From: Allobosea sp. BK604
GTDB taxonomy: Bacteria > Pseudomonadota > Alphaproteobacteria > Rhizobiales > Beijerinckiaceae
NCBI RefSeq assembly: GCF_004341515.1
Contig: NZ_SLZF01000010.1
Span: 248,001-312,000 of the forward strand
DNA length: 64,000 bases
Reading direction: 5' to 3'
Numbering within the stretch: position 1 is the stretch's first letter; every line of letters begins with the position of its first letter. Made by a program: the position numbers and the translations under genes. This document shows, one piece after another, positions 27,492 to 37,478 of this stretch. The notes under the pieces were generated by a model, which did not search any database, had not been told where the DNA came from, and saw only the letters and a list, made by a program, of their open reading frames with translations.

Positions 27492-30400
27492 ATGAATCGC
27501 GAGAACGGCCGCATCATCGACGAGGTGGGTTTCGTCCATCTCCACGTACATTCCAGCTATTCGCTGCTGGAAGGCGCGATGGTCGTCGGCACGATCGCCA
27601 AGCTTGCCGCCACCGACGGTCAGCCCGCACTGGCGCTCACCGACACGAATAATCTCTTCGGCGCGCTCGAATTCTCGGAGAAGCTCGCCAGCTCCGGCCT
27701 GCAGCCGATTGCCGGCGTGCAGTTGTCCGTCGATTTCGCTGACGAGGCCGAGGGGGGACGCAAGCCCGTCCAGCAGGCCATCCCGCATATCGTCCTGCTC
27801 GCCATGACCGAGGCAGGCTATGGCAACCTGATGAAGCTCGTCACCGAGGCGGCGCTGGCGAGCGGCGGTGCCTCGCAGCCGGTCTCGACGCTGGAGAAGC
27901 TCGCGGCCCATCATGAGGGCGTCATCGCGCTGACCGGCGGCTTCGGCGGGCCCGTCGACGCCGCCCTGCGCAACAACCAGATCCCGCAGGCGAAGGCGCG
28001 TCTCGCCAGCCTCCAGGCCATTTTCGGCGACAGGCTCTATGTCGAGCTGCAACGCCATGGCCGCGACGGCGAGGCGGCGCTCGAGGCGCATCTGCTCAAG
28101 CTCGCCTATGATGCCGATCTGCCGATCGTCGCGACCTGCGAGCCGTTCTTCGCCAAGCCGGCCGATTTCGACGCACATGACGCGTTGCTGGCGGTCGCCG
28201 AGGGGCGGCTGGTCTCGGATGGCGAGCGCCGCCGCGTTACGCCCGAGCATTATTTCGCCACCCGCGCCGAGATGAAGCGCCGCTTCGCCGATCTGCCGGA
28301 GGCGCTCTCCGCGACGGTCGAGGTCGCGATGCGCTGCACCTGGCGCGTCACGACGCGCAAGCCGATTCTGCCGCGCTTCGGCGAGGAGGGCCGCGACGAG
28401 GCCGAGGAACTCCAGGCCCAGGCGCAGGTCGGCCTCGCGGCCCGGCTCGCCAAGCACGGCCCGGCCTCGGGCTTCACGGTCGAGGATTATGACAAGCGGC
28501 TCGCATTCGAGCTCTCGATCATCACCCGGATGAAGTTCCCGGGCTATTTCCTCATCGTCTCGGACTTCATCAAATGGGCCAAGGCCCATGACATTCCGGT
28601 CGGGCCGGGCCGCGGCTCGGGCGCGGGCTCGCTCGTCGCCTATGCGCTGACCATCACCGACGTCGATCCGCTGCGCTTCGGCCTGCTCTTCGAGCGCTTC
28701 CTCAACCCGGACCGCGTCTCGATGCCGGACTTCGACATCGACTTCTGCCAGAACCGGCGTGAAGAGGTGATCGAGTACGTCAAGCTCCATTACGGCGAGC
28801 AGCGCGTCGCGCAGATCATCACCTTCGGTACGCTGCTCGCCCGCGGCGTGCTGCGCGACGTCGGCCGCGTGCTCGAGATGCCCTATGGCCAGGTCGACAA
28901 GCTGACCAAGCTCGTGCCGCAGAATCCGGCCAAGCCGATCTCGCTGAAGGATGCGATCGAGGGCGAGCCCAAGCTGCAGGAGGCTGCGGCCGACGAGCCG
29001 ACGGTCGCGCGCCTGCTCGAAATCGGCCAGAAGCTGGAAGGGCTTCACCGCCATGCTTCGACTCACGCCGCAGGCGTGGTGATCGGCGACAGGCCACTCG
29101 AGCAACTCGTCGCGCTCTCGGTCGATCCGCGCACCGGCATGCGCGTCACCCAGTTCAACATGAAATGGGTCGAGCAGGCCGGGCTGGTGAAGTTCGACTT
29201 CCTCGGCCTCAAGACACTGACGACGCTGACCACGGCGGTGAAGCTGATCGCGCAGCGCAACATCGCGATCGATCTGGCGCAGCTGCCCTTCGACGATCCG
29301 CCGACCTACGCGATGCTGGCGCGCGGCGAGACGGTCGGCGTGTTCCAGGTGGAATCGGCGGGCATGCGCAAGGCGCTGGTCGAGATGAAGGCCGACCGGA
29401 TCGAGGACCTGATCGCGCTCGTCGCGCTCTACCGACCGGGCCCGATGGATAACATCCCGACCTATTGCCGGCGCAAGCTCGGGTTGGAAGATCCGACCTA
29501 TCTCCACCCCGGCATGGAGCCCTTCCTGTCGGAGACGCATGGCATCATCGTCTACCAGGAGCAGGTGATGCAGGTCGCGCAGGCGCTCTCGGGCTATTCG
29601 CTCGGCGAAGCCGACCTGCTGCGCCGCGCCATGGGCAAGAAGATCAAGGCCGAGATGGACGCCCAGCGCGAGCGTTTCGTCAAAGGCGCGCTCGAAGGCG
29701 GCTTGAGCAAGGATCTCGCCTCCGAAATCTTCGACCTGCTCGCCAAATTCGCCGATTACGGCTTCAACAAGAGCCACGCGGCCGCCTATGCCGTGGTCGC
29801 CTTCCAGACCGCCTTTCTCAAGGCGAACTACCCGGTCGAGTTCCTGGCGGCGTCGATGACGCTCGATATGGGCAATACCGACAAGCTCTCGGAATTCCGC
29901 CGCGATGCCGAGCGCCTCAAGATCACCGTCGAGCCGCCCTCGATCAACCGCTCCGGTGTCGAGTTCGATGTCGCCGACGGCGCGATCCGCTATGCGCTCG
30001 GCGCGATCAAGGGCGTCGGCCGCGCCGCCGTCGAATCGGTCGTTACCGCGCGCAATGCCGGCGGCCCGTTCAAGGACCTCGCCGATCTCGCCCGCCGCAT
30101 CGACACCAAGCTGGTCAATCGGCGCACGATCGAGGCGCTGATCGCGGCCGGTGCGCTCGATCCCCTGGAAAAGGACCGCGCTCGCGCGATGGCCGCGATC
30201 GACGGCATGCTGGCGCTGTCGAATCGGACGCGCGAGGCTGCTGCCGGCGGGCAATCCGAGCTCTTCGGCGGCGGCATGGTCCAGGAGGCCTTCCGCATTC
30301 CGCCGACCGAGCCCTGGTCCCCGGCGGAGCGGCTCCGGCGCGAGCACGATGCTGTCGGCTTCTTCCTCTCCGGTCACCCGCTGGATGAATACGAGCATGT

Positions 30401-30959
30401 GCTGAAGCGGCTGCGCGTGCAGCGCTTCGCCGATTTCGCCCAGGTCGTGCGTGCCAACGGCACGTCGGTCGCCAAGGTCGCGGTGTCGGTCATCGACAAG
30501 TCGGAGCGGCGGACCAAGTCGGGCTCCAAGATGGGCATCGTCAATCTGTCCGATCCGAGCGGGCAGTTCGAGGCCGTGCTGTTCTCGGAAGGCCTGCAAC
30601 GCTATCGCGACTTCCTCGAGCCCGGGAAGGCCCTGGTGCTGCGTCTCAGCGCCGTGCTCGACGGCGACGATGTGCGGCCGCGCATCGAGGATGTCGAGGT
30701 GCTCGACGATCTCGCCAATCGCCAGAAGCAGGACCTGCTGATCTATCTGCGCGACGACAAGGCGCTTGCCAGCATCGCCGAGCGCGTGAAGCCCCGCGGC
30801 GATGGCAGCCGCGCCGATGGTCGCGTCTCGCTGATCATGATCCTCGACGACGGCGCCCAGGAGGTCGAGATCGAGCTGCCCGGCCGCTACGGCGTTAACC
30901 AGCAGATCGCCAATGCGGTTCGTGCAGCGCCCGGTGTCATCGACGTCCAGCTGCGCTGA
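27492..30959 (+). CDS. dnaE: DNA polymerase III alpha subunit
   Basis: Catalytic subunit of the replicative polymerase. 1155 residues. N-terminal PHP domain (VHLHVHSSYSLLEGAM from about 14), polymerase core with GPGRGSGAGSL near 370 and the catalytic PDFDIDF near 413, a second conserved block KADRIEDLIALVALYRPGPMD, then helix-hairpin-helix (GAIKGVGRAAVESV near 838) and an OB-fold region near 990-1070. The ribosome site GAGGGCGG precedes ATG 27492. A 17-base palindrome (27450-27466) and a four-codon open frame (27481) precede it. The antisense strand is open for over 1100 codons; that is a codon-bias shadow. Confidence 0.96.
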   Translation: MNRENGRIIDEVGFVHLHVHSSYSLLEGAMVVGTIAKLAATDGQPALALTDTNNLFGALEFSEKLASSGLQPIAGVQLSVDFADEAEGGRKPVQQAIPHIVLLAMTEAGYGNLMKLVTEAALASGGASQPVSTLEKLAAHHEGVIALTGGFGGPVDAALRNNQIPQAKARLASLQAIFGDRLYVELQRHGRDGEAALEAHLLKLAYDADLPIVATCEPFFAKPADFDAHDALLAVAEGRLVSDGERRRVTPEHYFATRAEMKRRFADLPEALSATVEVAMRCTWRVTTRKPILPRFGEEGRDEAEELQAQAQVGLAARLAKHGPASGFTVEDYDKRLAFELSIITRMKFPGYFLIVSDFIKWAKAHDIPVGPGRGSGAGSLVAYALTITDVDPLRFGLLFERFLNPDRVSMPDFDIDFCQNRREEVIEYVKLHYGEQRVAQIITFGTLLARGVLRDVGRVLEMPYGQVDKLTKLVPQNPAKPISLKDAIEGEPKLQEAAADEPTVARLLEIGQKLEGLHRHASTHAAGVVIGDRPLEQLVALSVDPRTGMRVTQFNMKWVEQAGLVKFDFLGLKTLTTLTTAVKLIAQRNIAIDLAQLPFDDPPTYAMLARGETVGVFQVESAGMRKALVEMKADRIEDLIALVALYRPGPMDNIPTYCRRKLGLEDPTYLHPGMEPFLSETHGIIVYQEQVMQVAQALSGYSLGEADLLRRAMGKKIKAEMDAQRERFVKGALEGGLSKDLASEIFDLLAKFADYGFNKSHAAAYAVVAFQTAFLKANYPVEFLAASMTLDMGNTDKLSEFRRDAERLKITVEPPSINRSGVEFDVADGAIRYALGAIKGVGRAAVESVVTARNAGGPFKDLADLARRIDTKLVNRRTIEALIAAGALDPLEKDRARAMAAIDGMLALSNRTREAAAGGQSELFGGGMVQEAFRIPPTEPWSPAERLRREHDAVGFFLSGHPLDEYEHVLKRLRVQRFADFAQVVRANGTSVAKVAVSVIDKSERRTKSGSKMGIVNLSDPSGQFEAVLFSEGLQRYRDFLEPGKALVLRLSAVLDGDDVRPRIEDVEVLDDLANRQKQDLLIYLRDDKALASIAERVKPRGDGSRADGRVSLIMILDDGAQEVEIELPGRYGVNQQIANAVRAAPGVIDVQLR

Positions 30960-30963
30960 ACGG

Positions 30964-30990
30964 AGCCCCTGCCGCAGGCTGGCAGGGGCT
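30964..30990 (+). terminator. Hairpin after dnaE
   Basis: AGCCCCTGCC (30964-30973) and GGCAGGGGCT (30981-30990) form a perfect 10-bp stem with a 7-base loop five bases after the dnaE stop. The following GGGTCTAGG is not a T-tract, so termination efficiency is uncertain. Confidence 0.5.
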
Positions 30991-31030
30991 GGGTCTAGGC
31001 TTCGACGGTCACTGCTTCGGAGGGCCCGTC

Positions 31031-31402
31031 ATGCTCGATGCCAATTTCATTCTGCTCTATGTCGACAGCCCGGCTGCCAGTGCGCGCTTCTATGCTGATC
31101 TGTTTGGCGCCGAGCCGCTGGAGCAGTCGCCGACCTTCGCGATGTTCGCGCTGCCCTCCGGCGTCAGGCTTGGCCTATGGTCGCGCCACACCGTCGAACC
31201 TGCTGCCGCGGCGGCGGGCGGTGGCGGCGAGATCGCGACCGTGGTCGCTAGCGCCGAAGCGGTGAATGCCGTCCATGCCGACTGGAAGGCGCGCGGCCTG
31301 ACCATCCTGCAGCCGCCAACCGATCTCGATTTCGGCCGCACCTTTGTCGCGACCGATCCGGACGGCCACCGTTTGCGGGTCTTCTTCCCGTTCGAAGGCT
31401 AG
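31031..31402 (+). CDS. VOC-superfamily (glyoxalase/bleomycin resistance-like) protein
   Basis: 123 residues, a single vicinal-oxygen-chelate domain made of two beta-alpha-beta-beta-beta units. The sequence ILLYVDSPAASARFYADLFG and the C-terminal FVATDPDGHRLRVFFP are typical. The usual metal-ligand positions are only partly kept, so an enzyme cannot be named. ATG 31031 has a GGAGGG ribosome site. Its TAG stop is the first triplet of a palindrome-ended element. Confidence 0.82.
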   Translation: MLDANFILLYVDSPAASARFYADLFGAEPLEQSPTFAMFALPSGVRLGLWSRHTVEPAAAAAGGGGEIATVVASAEAVNAVHADWKARGLTILQPPTDLDFGRTFVATDPDGHRLRVFFPFEG

Positions 31403-31504
31403 AGCATTTCCGCGTTTCTCCGAATCGTGAAAATTCTCTATCTCCTTGTTTCGGCGCATTTTCTTCACGCGAACCGGTGCCCACTTCGCTCGAAAATGCT
31501 CTAG
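31399..31504. repeat. 106-base palindrome-ended intergenic element
   Basis: The ends CTAGAGCATTT (31399-31409) and AAATGCTCTAG (31494-31504) are perfect 11-base inverted repeats. The interior has TTTCTCCGAATCGTGAAAATTCTC and a CGCATTTTC...CACTTCGCTCG stretch of the kind seen in many rhizobial intergenic elements (my recollection). Its left CTAG contains the stop codon of the VOC gene. No gene inside. Confidence 0.75.
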
Positions 31505-31647
31505 GGTCCGGTTCGTCGGCGTCCCTCTCCAGCAGCACGCCTGCGTTGTGCCGGCTATTGGTTGCGTGCGGCGATTGATCGCGCTAGCGAGTGCCGCGGG
31601 GGGACAGGAGTGGCAGCGCTCGTGCTGCAACAAAGGACTATGCCGAC

Positions 31648-32037
31648 ATGATTTCAAACACGAAGCCGCTTGTTCTCGCCGCCGTTCTGGCGTCATTTTC
31701 CGTTCCAGCTTTTGCCCAGACCCAGGCCGATCAGATGGCCGTCGCGTATCAGGCCGCGCGCAACCAGCTCGGCATTCTCGGCTATTGCAGCGACAAGGGC
31801 TTCGTCGGCGCCGATGTCGTCGAAATTCAGAAGAAGCTGGTCGGCATGATCCCGGCCCCGGCCGACAAGAGCGGCGGCGATACCGCCGAGGCAGCGGGCA
31901 AGAAGGGCACCATCTCGGCCATGGGCATGACCCAGGATATCGAGGCCGTGGCCAAGGCGCAGGGCGGCACGGCCCAAGCGTTCTGCACGCAGATCGGCGC
32001 TGCCATCAAGCAGGCCGGCGCGGCGCTCCCGAAGTAA
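31648..32037 (+). CDS. Small secreted protein of unknown function
   Basis: 129 residues. Signal peptide MISNTKPLVLAAVLASFSVPAFAQ with a clear AFAQ cleavage region. The mature part is alpha-helical, with AYQAARNQLGILGYCSDKGFVGADVV and a second cysteine in AFCTQIG, which could form a disulfide. I recall similar short exported proteins in Rhizobiales labelled 'pore-forming ESAT-6 family', but that is a weak memory and no function is implied. The frame is open to 31591; ATG 31648 is the only start that leaves a normal signal peptide, with AAAGGA upstream. Confidence 0.7.
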   Translation: MISNTKPLVLAAVLASFSVPAFAQTQADQMAVAYQAARNQLGILGYCSDKGFVGADVVEIQKKLVGMIPAPADKSGGDTAEAAGKKGTISAMGMTQDIEAVAKAQGGTAQAFCTQIGAAIKQAGAALPK

Positions 32038-32146
32038 GCCGGTTCCTCTGAAGCGTGGTCCGCGCCGGCTGCATGTCGGTGCGGACCTCTGCCGCCTCGC
32101 CCGGTCCGGGCGTGGTCAAGCCAGCTGGATGTTGAAAGGCCGGCGA

Positions 32147-33052
32147 ATGCCGAAGCTCCGCGACGAAATCGGTCGCCTTATTCTGATTCCGGCTGCGGCT
32201 CTGGTGATGGCGGGCGGAATGACGGCGCATGCCGGACCAGCGGAAGACGCTCTGCCGCGGCTGAAGGACATCCATCGCCTGGTGATGGATCCCTTGCGAA
32301 GCTTCAGCATCAGCGCGACGCTGGCCGAACTCGACGGGTTCGAGCGCGATCTTGCCGGCACGGCGCCGGACGGTATCGCCCGCGGCGAGCTCAACTATCT
32401 GCGTGGTTTCATTCTTTATCGTGCCGGCAGGACGCAGGATTCGCTGGCGCCAATGCGCGAGGCCCTGCGCATCGATGCGCTGACCTCGTTCCTGCCCGGT
32501 TCGGAGCGGACGCGGGCTCTCTACCGGCTGGCCAATCAGGCCGAGATGCTGAAGCAATGGCCGCTCGCGATCGAGACCTACCGGCAGGTGCTGCCGCTCT
32601 TCGATGCTGATCATGAGGTGACGCCGAACCAGCGGCTGGGCACGCGCGAGCGGCTGGCCTTCTGCCTGCACGAGGCCAAGCGCTTCATCGAGGCCCGCCA
32701 GCTCAATCAGGAGGTGCTGGAAGGCGGCGAGCAGCTCTTTGGCCTCGAAAGCGAGAAGCTTCTGGTAGTGATCACCAATCTCGCCCAGAACAACTACGAG
32801 CTTGGCGATTTCGTCGGCGCCCGCGCCATGCTCGAGCGCCGGCTGGCGATCGCCGGCAAGCATGGCGACGAGGCCCGGGTCGAGGACAGCCTGTTCCAGC
32901 TCGGCGTGCTCGCCTTCGAGCAGGGACAGCGGCAGGAGGCGGAGAGCTTCATGCGGCGCCGGCTGGCGCTCGCGGAGAAGAGCGGCAATGCCGGCCGCAT
33001 CGCCGAGGCAAAGGACGATCTCGATATCCTCTATCAGAAGCTCGGCCGCTAG
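32147..33052 (+). CDS. Exported tetratricopeptide-repeat protein
   Basis: 301 residues. A probable signal or membrane anchor near the N-terminus (LILIPAAALVMAGGMTAHA), then TPR-like helical pairs: GELNYLRGFILYRAGRTQDSLAPMREALRID, RALYRLANQAEMLKQWPLAIETYRQVLPLF and later ones to the end. Likely a periplasmic protein-protein scaffold; partner unknown. ATG 32147 has a GAAAGG ribosome site, better than ATG 32129. The TAG stop begins a partial copy of the palindromic element. Confidence 0.75.
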   Translation: MPKLRDEIGRLILIPAAALVMAGGMTAHAGPAEDALPRLKDIHRLVMDPLRSFSISATLAELDGFERDLAGTAPDGIARGELNYLRGFILYRAGRTQDSLAPMREALRIDALTSFLPGSERTRALYRLANQAEMLKQWPLAIETYRQVLPLFDADHEVTPNQRLGTRERLAFCLHEAKRFIEARQLNQEVLEGGEQLFGLESEKLLVVITNLAQNNYELGDFVGARAMLERRLAIAGKHGDEARVEDSLFQLGVLAFEQGQRQEAESFMRRRLALAEKSGNAGRIAEAKDDLDILYQKLGR

Positions 33053-33080
33053 CGCATCGGCCCGAAGAAGGGATTTCGGC
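33049..33080. repeat. Truncated copy of the CTAG(A/C)GCATCGG element
   Basis: CTAGCGCATCGGCCCGAAGAAGGGATTTCGG matches the left end of the elements at 7466 (reverse) and 48765. The rest of the element is missing or diverged. TAG at 33050-33052 is the stop of the TPR gene. A 64-codon minus-strand frame (33049-33243) reads out of it and is probably not a gene. Confidence 0.5.
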
Positions 33081-33276
33081 CGTTGGAAGCAGCCGGCGCG
33101 CAGACACGGAGCGCGATGACGCCGTCGACGCCTTGCTTTCCCGGCTCATAGCGTGTAAGGCGCACGCCATCCCACATGGGGAGCATCGCCTCGTTCCTGA
33201 GGCGTTCCGGTGACTTGGCAGCCCATGCCTCGTTCATTCGCACCCCAGAGGCTCAACCGGAAGGACGATAGACACC

Positions 33277-34281
<1,005 letters not shown>

Positions 34282-34334
34282 GCCGGGTTGGCGGCGTCAT
34301 CCTGACGTCGCAAAACGCGATTGTTTGAGTGATC

Positions 34335-34390
34335 AGCGCCGACGGCCGGAAACGGAGCGTCGGCGCTTCCCCATCACGCCCCGGGCGTGA
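34335..34390 (+). other. Two tandem perfect hairpins between rpsB and tsf
   Basis: Hairpin 1: AGCGCCGACG (34335-34344) with CGTCGGCGCT (34358-34367), 13-base loop. Hairpin 2: TCACGCCC (34374-34381) with GGGCGTGA (34383-34390). Neither has a T-tract. They may attenuate or process the rpsB-tsf transcript so that the two products are made in different amounts. Confidence 0.5.
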
Positions 34391-34461
34391 CGAGATTTCG
34401 AGAACGTGCCTGAGCGTCGCTCACTCCGCAGGCCGGGCACAGGACAGCAAGGAACGGACAG

Positions 34462-35385
34462 ATGGCTGCGATCACCGCCGGCATGGTGAAGGAACTCCGC
34501 GACAAGACCGGCGCGGGCATGATGGATTGCAAGACCGCGCTCGCCGCGACCGATGGTGACATCGAGGCCGCCATCGACTGGCTGCGCACCAAGGGCCTGG
34601 CCAAGGCCGCAAAGAAGGCCGGCCGCGTCGCCGCCGAAGGCCTTGTCGCCGTGGCCGTCTCGGGCAATCGCGGCGTCGTGGTCGAGGTCAATTCCGAGAC
34701 CGACTTCGTTGCCCGCAACCTCGAGTTCCAGGCGCTCGCCCGTTCCATCGCCGATGTCGCGCTCGAGCGTGGCGGCGATGTTGAGGCGCTCAAGGCCCAT
34801 CATTATCCGGGCGGCGGCACCGTCGCCGACGCCATCGCCAACGCGATCGCCACGATCGGCGAGAACATGACCCTGCGCCGCGTCGCCGAGGTCAAGGTTT
34901 CGGCCGGCGTGATCGGCCAGTATGTCCATGGCTCGGTTGCCGATGGCCTCGGCAAGATCGGCGTCATCGTCGGCCTGGAATCGACCGGCAACACCGACGA
35001 GCTCGCCCAGCTCGGCCGCCAGCTCGCCATGCATGTCGCGGCGACCAACCCGGTCGCGCTCGACCTCGCCTCGGTCGATCCGGCGGTGCTGGAGCGCGAG
35101 AAGGCGATCCTGGCGGAGAAGAATGCCGGCAAGCCCGCCAACGTCCTCGAGAAGATCGTCGAGAGCGGCCTGAAGAGCTACGCCAAGGAATATTGCCTGC
35201 TCGAGCAGGCCTATATCCATGACGGCTCGAAGTCCGTCAGCCAGGCGCTCAAGGAGGCCGAGAACAAGGTCGGCGGCCCGGTCAAGCTCACTGGCTTCGC
35301 CCGCTTCGCGCTCGGCGAGGGCATCGAGAAGGAAGAGACCGATTTCGCGGCCGAGGTCGCTGCCGCCGGCGGCACCACCGGCTGA
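34462..35385 (+). CDS. tsf: Translation elongation factor Ts
   Basis: Guanine-nucleotide exchange factor for EF-Tu. 307 residues. The N-terminal UBA-like domain ([24 protein letters not shown]), then the diagnostic TDFVARN with the EF-Tu-contacting residues and the dimerisation core. GGAACGGA lies before ATG 34462. A rho-independent terminator follows 76 bases after the stop, closing the rpsB-tsf unit. Confidence 0.97.
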   Translation: MAAITAGMVKELRDKTGAGMMDCKTALAATDGDIEAAIDWLRTKGLAKAAKKAGRVAAEGLVAVAVSGNRGVVVEVNSETDFVARNLEFQALARSIADVALERGGDVEALKAHHYPGGGTVADAIANAIATIGENMTLRRVAEVKVSAGVIGQYVHGSVADGLGKIGVIVGLESTGNTDELAQLGRQLAMHVAATNPVALDLASVDPAVLEREKAILAEKNAGKPANVLEKIVESGLKSYAKEYCLLEQAYIHDGSKSVSQALKEAENKVGGPVKLTGFARFALGEGIEKEETDFAAEVAAAGGTTG

Positions 35386-35461
35386 GAAATCTCGGGCGAG
35401 ACCGTGTGAGATAGATCACAGATCTCACAGGCTTCGCCTCAATACCGTGGATGAGCCATCG

Positions 35462-35490
35462 AAAAGGCCGCGCTCAGCGCGGCCTTTTTG
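35462..35490 (+). terminator. Rho-independent terminator after tsf
   Basis: GGCCGCGC (35466-35473), loop TCA, GCGCGGCC (35477-35484) followed by TTTTT (35485-35489) and preceded by AAAA. A textbook terminator 41 bases before pyrH. Confidence 0.85.
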
Positions 35491-35530
35491 TAAGAAGACA
35501 GGGTCGGCGCCGAATCGCGCCTCCCTAAAG

Positions 35531-36253
35531 ATGCGGAGAAAGCCGGTGAGACCTAAGCGCGTTCTTGTGAAGCTCTCCGGCGAAGCCCTTGCAGGACCTC
35601 AAGGTTCCGGTCTCGACGGTTTGACGCTGACGGAGCTCGCCGCCGACATCGCCAAGGCGGCGCATGAGGGGGTCGAGATCGCCATCGTCGTCGGTGGCGG
35701 CAATTTCTTCCGCGGCCTGCAGGGCCTGACCAAGGGGCTCGACCGGACCAGCGCCGATTCGATCGGCATGCTCGGCACCGTGATGAACGCAATCGCGCTC
35801 GAGCATGCGATCGAGATCGCCGGCGCTCCGGCCCGCGCCATGTCGGCGGTGCCGATGCCCTCGCTCTGCGAGAGCTATGCCCGCCGGCGCGCGCTCGACC
35901 ATCTCAGCAACGGCAAGGTCGTCATTCTCGGCGGCGGCACCGGCAATCCCTATTTCACCACCGATACGGGCGCTGCCCTGCGCGCGGCCGAGCTCGATTG
36001 CCAGCAGCTGCTCAAGGCGACGCAGGTCGACGGCGTCTACACCGCCGACCCCAAGAAGGATGCGAGCGCGACCCGCTACGACCGGCTGACCCATGCCGAG
36101 GCGATCACCAGGGATCTCAAGGTGATGGATACCGCCGCCTTCGCGCTGGCGCGCGATGCCGGGCTGACCATCGTCGTCTTCTCGATCGCCGAGGCGGGCG
36201 CGCTCGCGGCCGTGCTGCGCGGCGAGGGCAGGGCGACCTATGTCACGCCCTGA
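35531..36253 (+). CDS. pyrH: Uridylate kinase
   Basis: UMP to UDP phosphorylation for pyrimidine nucleotides and UDP-sugars. 240 residues, hexameric family of the amino-acid-kinase fold. RVLVKLSGEAL, VVGGGNFFRG, GGGTGNPYFTTDTGAALRA and VDGVYTADP are diagnostic. Start: ATG 35531 matches the usual N-terminal length; GTG 35546 is in frame with a better CGGAG ribosome site and would give 235 residues. The frame upstream to 35219 lies inside tsf and is not used. Confidence 0.95.
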   Translation: MRRKPVRPKRVLVKLSGEALAGPQGSGLDGLTLTELAADIAKAAHEGVEIAIVVGGGNFFRGLQGLTKGLDRTSADSIGMLGTVMNAIALEHAIEIAGAPARAMSAVPMPSLCESYARRRALDHLSNGKVVILGGGTGNPYFTTDTGAALRAAELDCQQLLKATQVDGVYTADPKKDASATRYDRLTHAEAITRDLKVMDTAAFALARDAGLTIVVFSIAEAGALAAVLRGEGRATYVTP

Positions 36254-36256
36254 GGC

Positions 36257-36670
36257 TCAATAGCCCGGCCAGTTTCCGGGGGTCATCAATTCCAGCAGGT
36301 TCTCGTCGGGATCTCGGAAGTAGAGGCTCTTGCCGCCGCGTTCCCATTGCATCCGGCCTTCGATGGGGACGCCGTGCTCCTCCAGCCGCATCTCCCAGGC
36401 TGCCAGCTCCGCCTCCTCGATCGCGAAGCAGATGTGGATCGGCCCGCGACCGTCATGCCCCGGGATGGTTCCGTTTGGTAAGCTCTGCGTCTGGCGCGAT
36501 TCTCCGCGCTTGAAGAGGAGCAGCACGCCCACCCCGCCGACATCATAGGCGAGCAGCGTTCTGGTCCTCAGCAGGGCGTGAAGCTCGAGCACGGTTTCGT
36601 AGAAGGTGCGGGTACGGTCGAGATCGTCGACATAGAGCGCGGTCTCGATGATACGGTTCAGCCGCGGCAT
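36257..36670 (-). CDS. VOC-superfamily protein, minus strand inside the rpsB-bamA cluster
   Basis: 137 residues. A glyoxalase/dioxygenase fold protein: IIETALYVDDLDRTRTFYETVL at the start and a second module with PIHICFAIEEAELAAWEMRLEEHGVP and SLYFRDPDENLLELMTPGNW, whose His and Glu are at standard metal-ligand positions. The layout resembles fosfomycin-resistance-like and glyoxalase-like members; substrate unknown. ATG 36670 has GGAG upstream; the longer open frame beyond it is the shadow of frr. Its stop lies 4 bases from the pyrH stop, and it faces against the cluster. Confidence 0.85.
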   Translation of the reverse strand: MPRLNRIIETALYVDDLDRTRTFYETVLELHALLRTRTLLAYDVGGVGVLLLFKRGESRQTQSLPNGTIPGHDGRGPIHICFAIEEAELAAWEMRLEEHGVPIEGRMQWERGGKSLYFRDPDENLLELMTPGNWPGY

Positions 36671-36844
36671 GGCGTGTCTCCGGCGTCGAAACGGAGTATC
36701 GTCAGCGTTTCGGAGGCGCAGGATAGCGCATTGCGGGGTATCAGCCCTGCGGAGCGCCGATCCCGAGCACGAAATCCTTGACCGTGACGGGGGGCGCCGC
36801 CATGGTCGCGCCGGTTTTCGATGAATTGCAAGGTCTTGAATACA

Positions 36845-37408
36845 ATGGCCCAGACGACATTCGATCTCGCCGACCTCAAGCGCCGGATGCAGGGCGCGGT
36901 GCAGTCCTTCAAGGGCGATCTCGCCTCGCTGCGCACCGGCCGCGCCTCCGCCAATGTGCTCGACCCGATCCAGGTCGAGGCCTACGGCGCACGCCAGCCC
37001 CTCAACCAGCTCGCGACCGTCAGCGTGCCCGAAGCGCGCCTGCTCTCGGTCCAGGTCTGGGACCGCAGCATGGTCGCCGCGGTCGAGAAGGCGATCCGTG
37101 AATCGGATCTCGGCCTCAATCCGCAGACGGAAGGCCAGGTGCTGCGCATCCGCATCCCCGAGCTCAACGAGCAGCGCCGCAAGGAAATGGTCAAGGTCGC
37201 GCATAAATATGCCGAGGAATCGAAGGTCGCGGTGCGCCATGTCCGCCGCGACGGGCTCGACCTGATCAAGAAGCTGGAGAAGGACGGCCATCTGACCAAG
37301 GACGACGTGACCCGCGAGTCCGACCAGGTCCAGAAGGCGACCGACCAGCATATCGCCGAGATCGATCAGGCGCTGGCGGCGAAGGAAAAGGAAATCCTTC
37401 ACGTCTGA
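36845..37408 (+). CDS. frr: Ribosome recycling factor
   Basis: Splits post-termination ribosomes with EF-G. 187 residues, normal length. The family core [44 protein letters not shown] and the C-terminal [22 protein letters not shown] are all present. ATG 36845 gives [18 protein letters not shown] 36821 would add eight unsupported residues. Confidence 0.96.
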   Translation: MAQTTFDLADLKRRMQGAVQSFKGDLASLRTGRASANVLDPIQVEAYGARQPLNQLATVSVPEARLLSVQVWDRSMVAAVEKAIRESDLGLNPQTEGQVLRIRIPELNEQRRKEMVKVAHKYAEESKVAVRHVRRDGLDLIKKLEKDGHLTKDDVTRESDQVQKATDQHIAEIDQALAAKEKEILHV

Positions 37409-37478
37409 GCGTCATCGGCTGGAAGGTTGCAGGACCTTTCGGCACCATCCCGGCCAGAGCGCCGAAAGAGGCACGAGA

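Noticed and set aside
27481-27495. Four-codon minicistron (MRAA) with a GGAGG site, its stop overlapping the dnaE ATG
   Set aside because: Looks like a translational-coupling leader, but so short a frame next to a purine-rich ribosome site arises easily by chance.
27264-30599. 1111-codon open frame antisense to dnaE
   Set aside because: Exact shadow of dnaE produced by GC-rich codon bias; arginine/glycine/leucine-rich, no recognisable domain, while dnaE is unmistakable.
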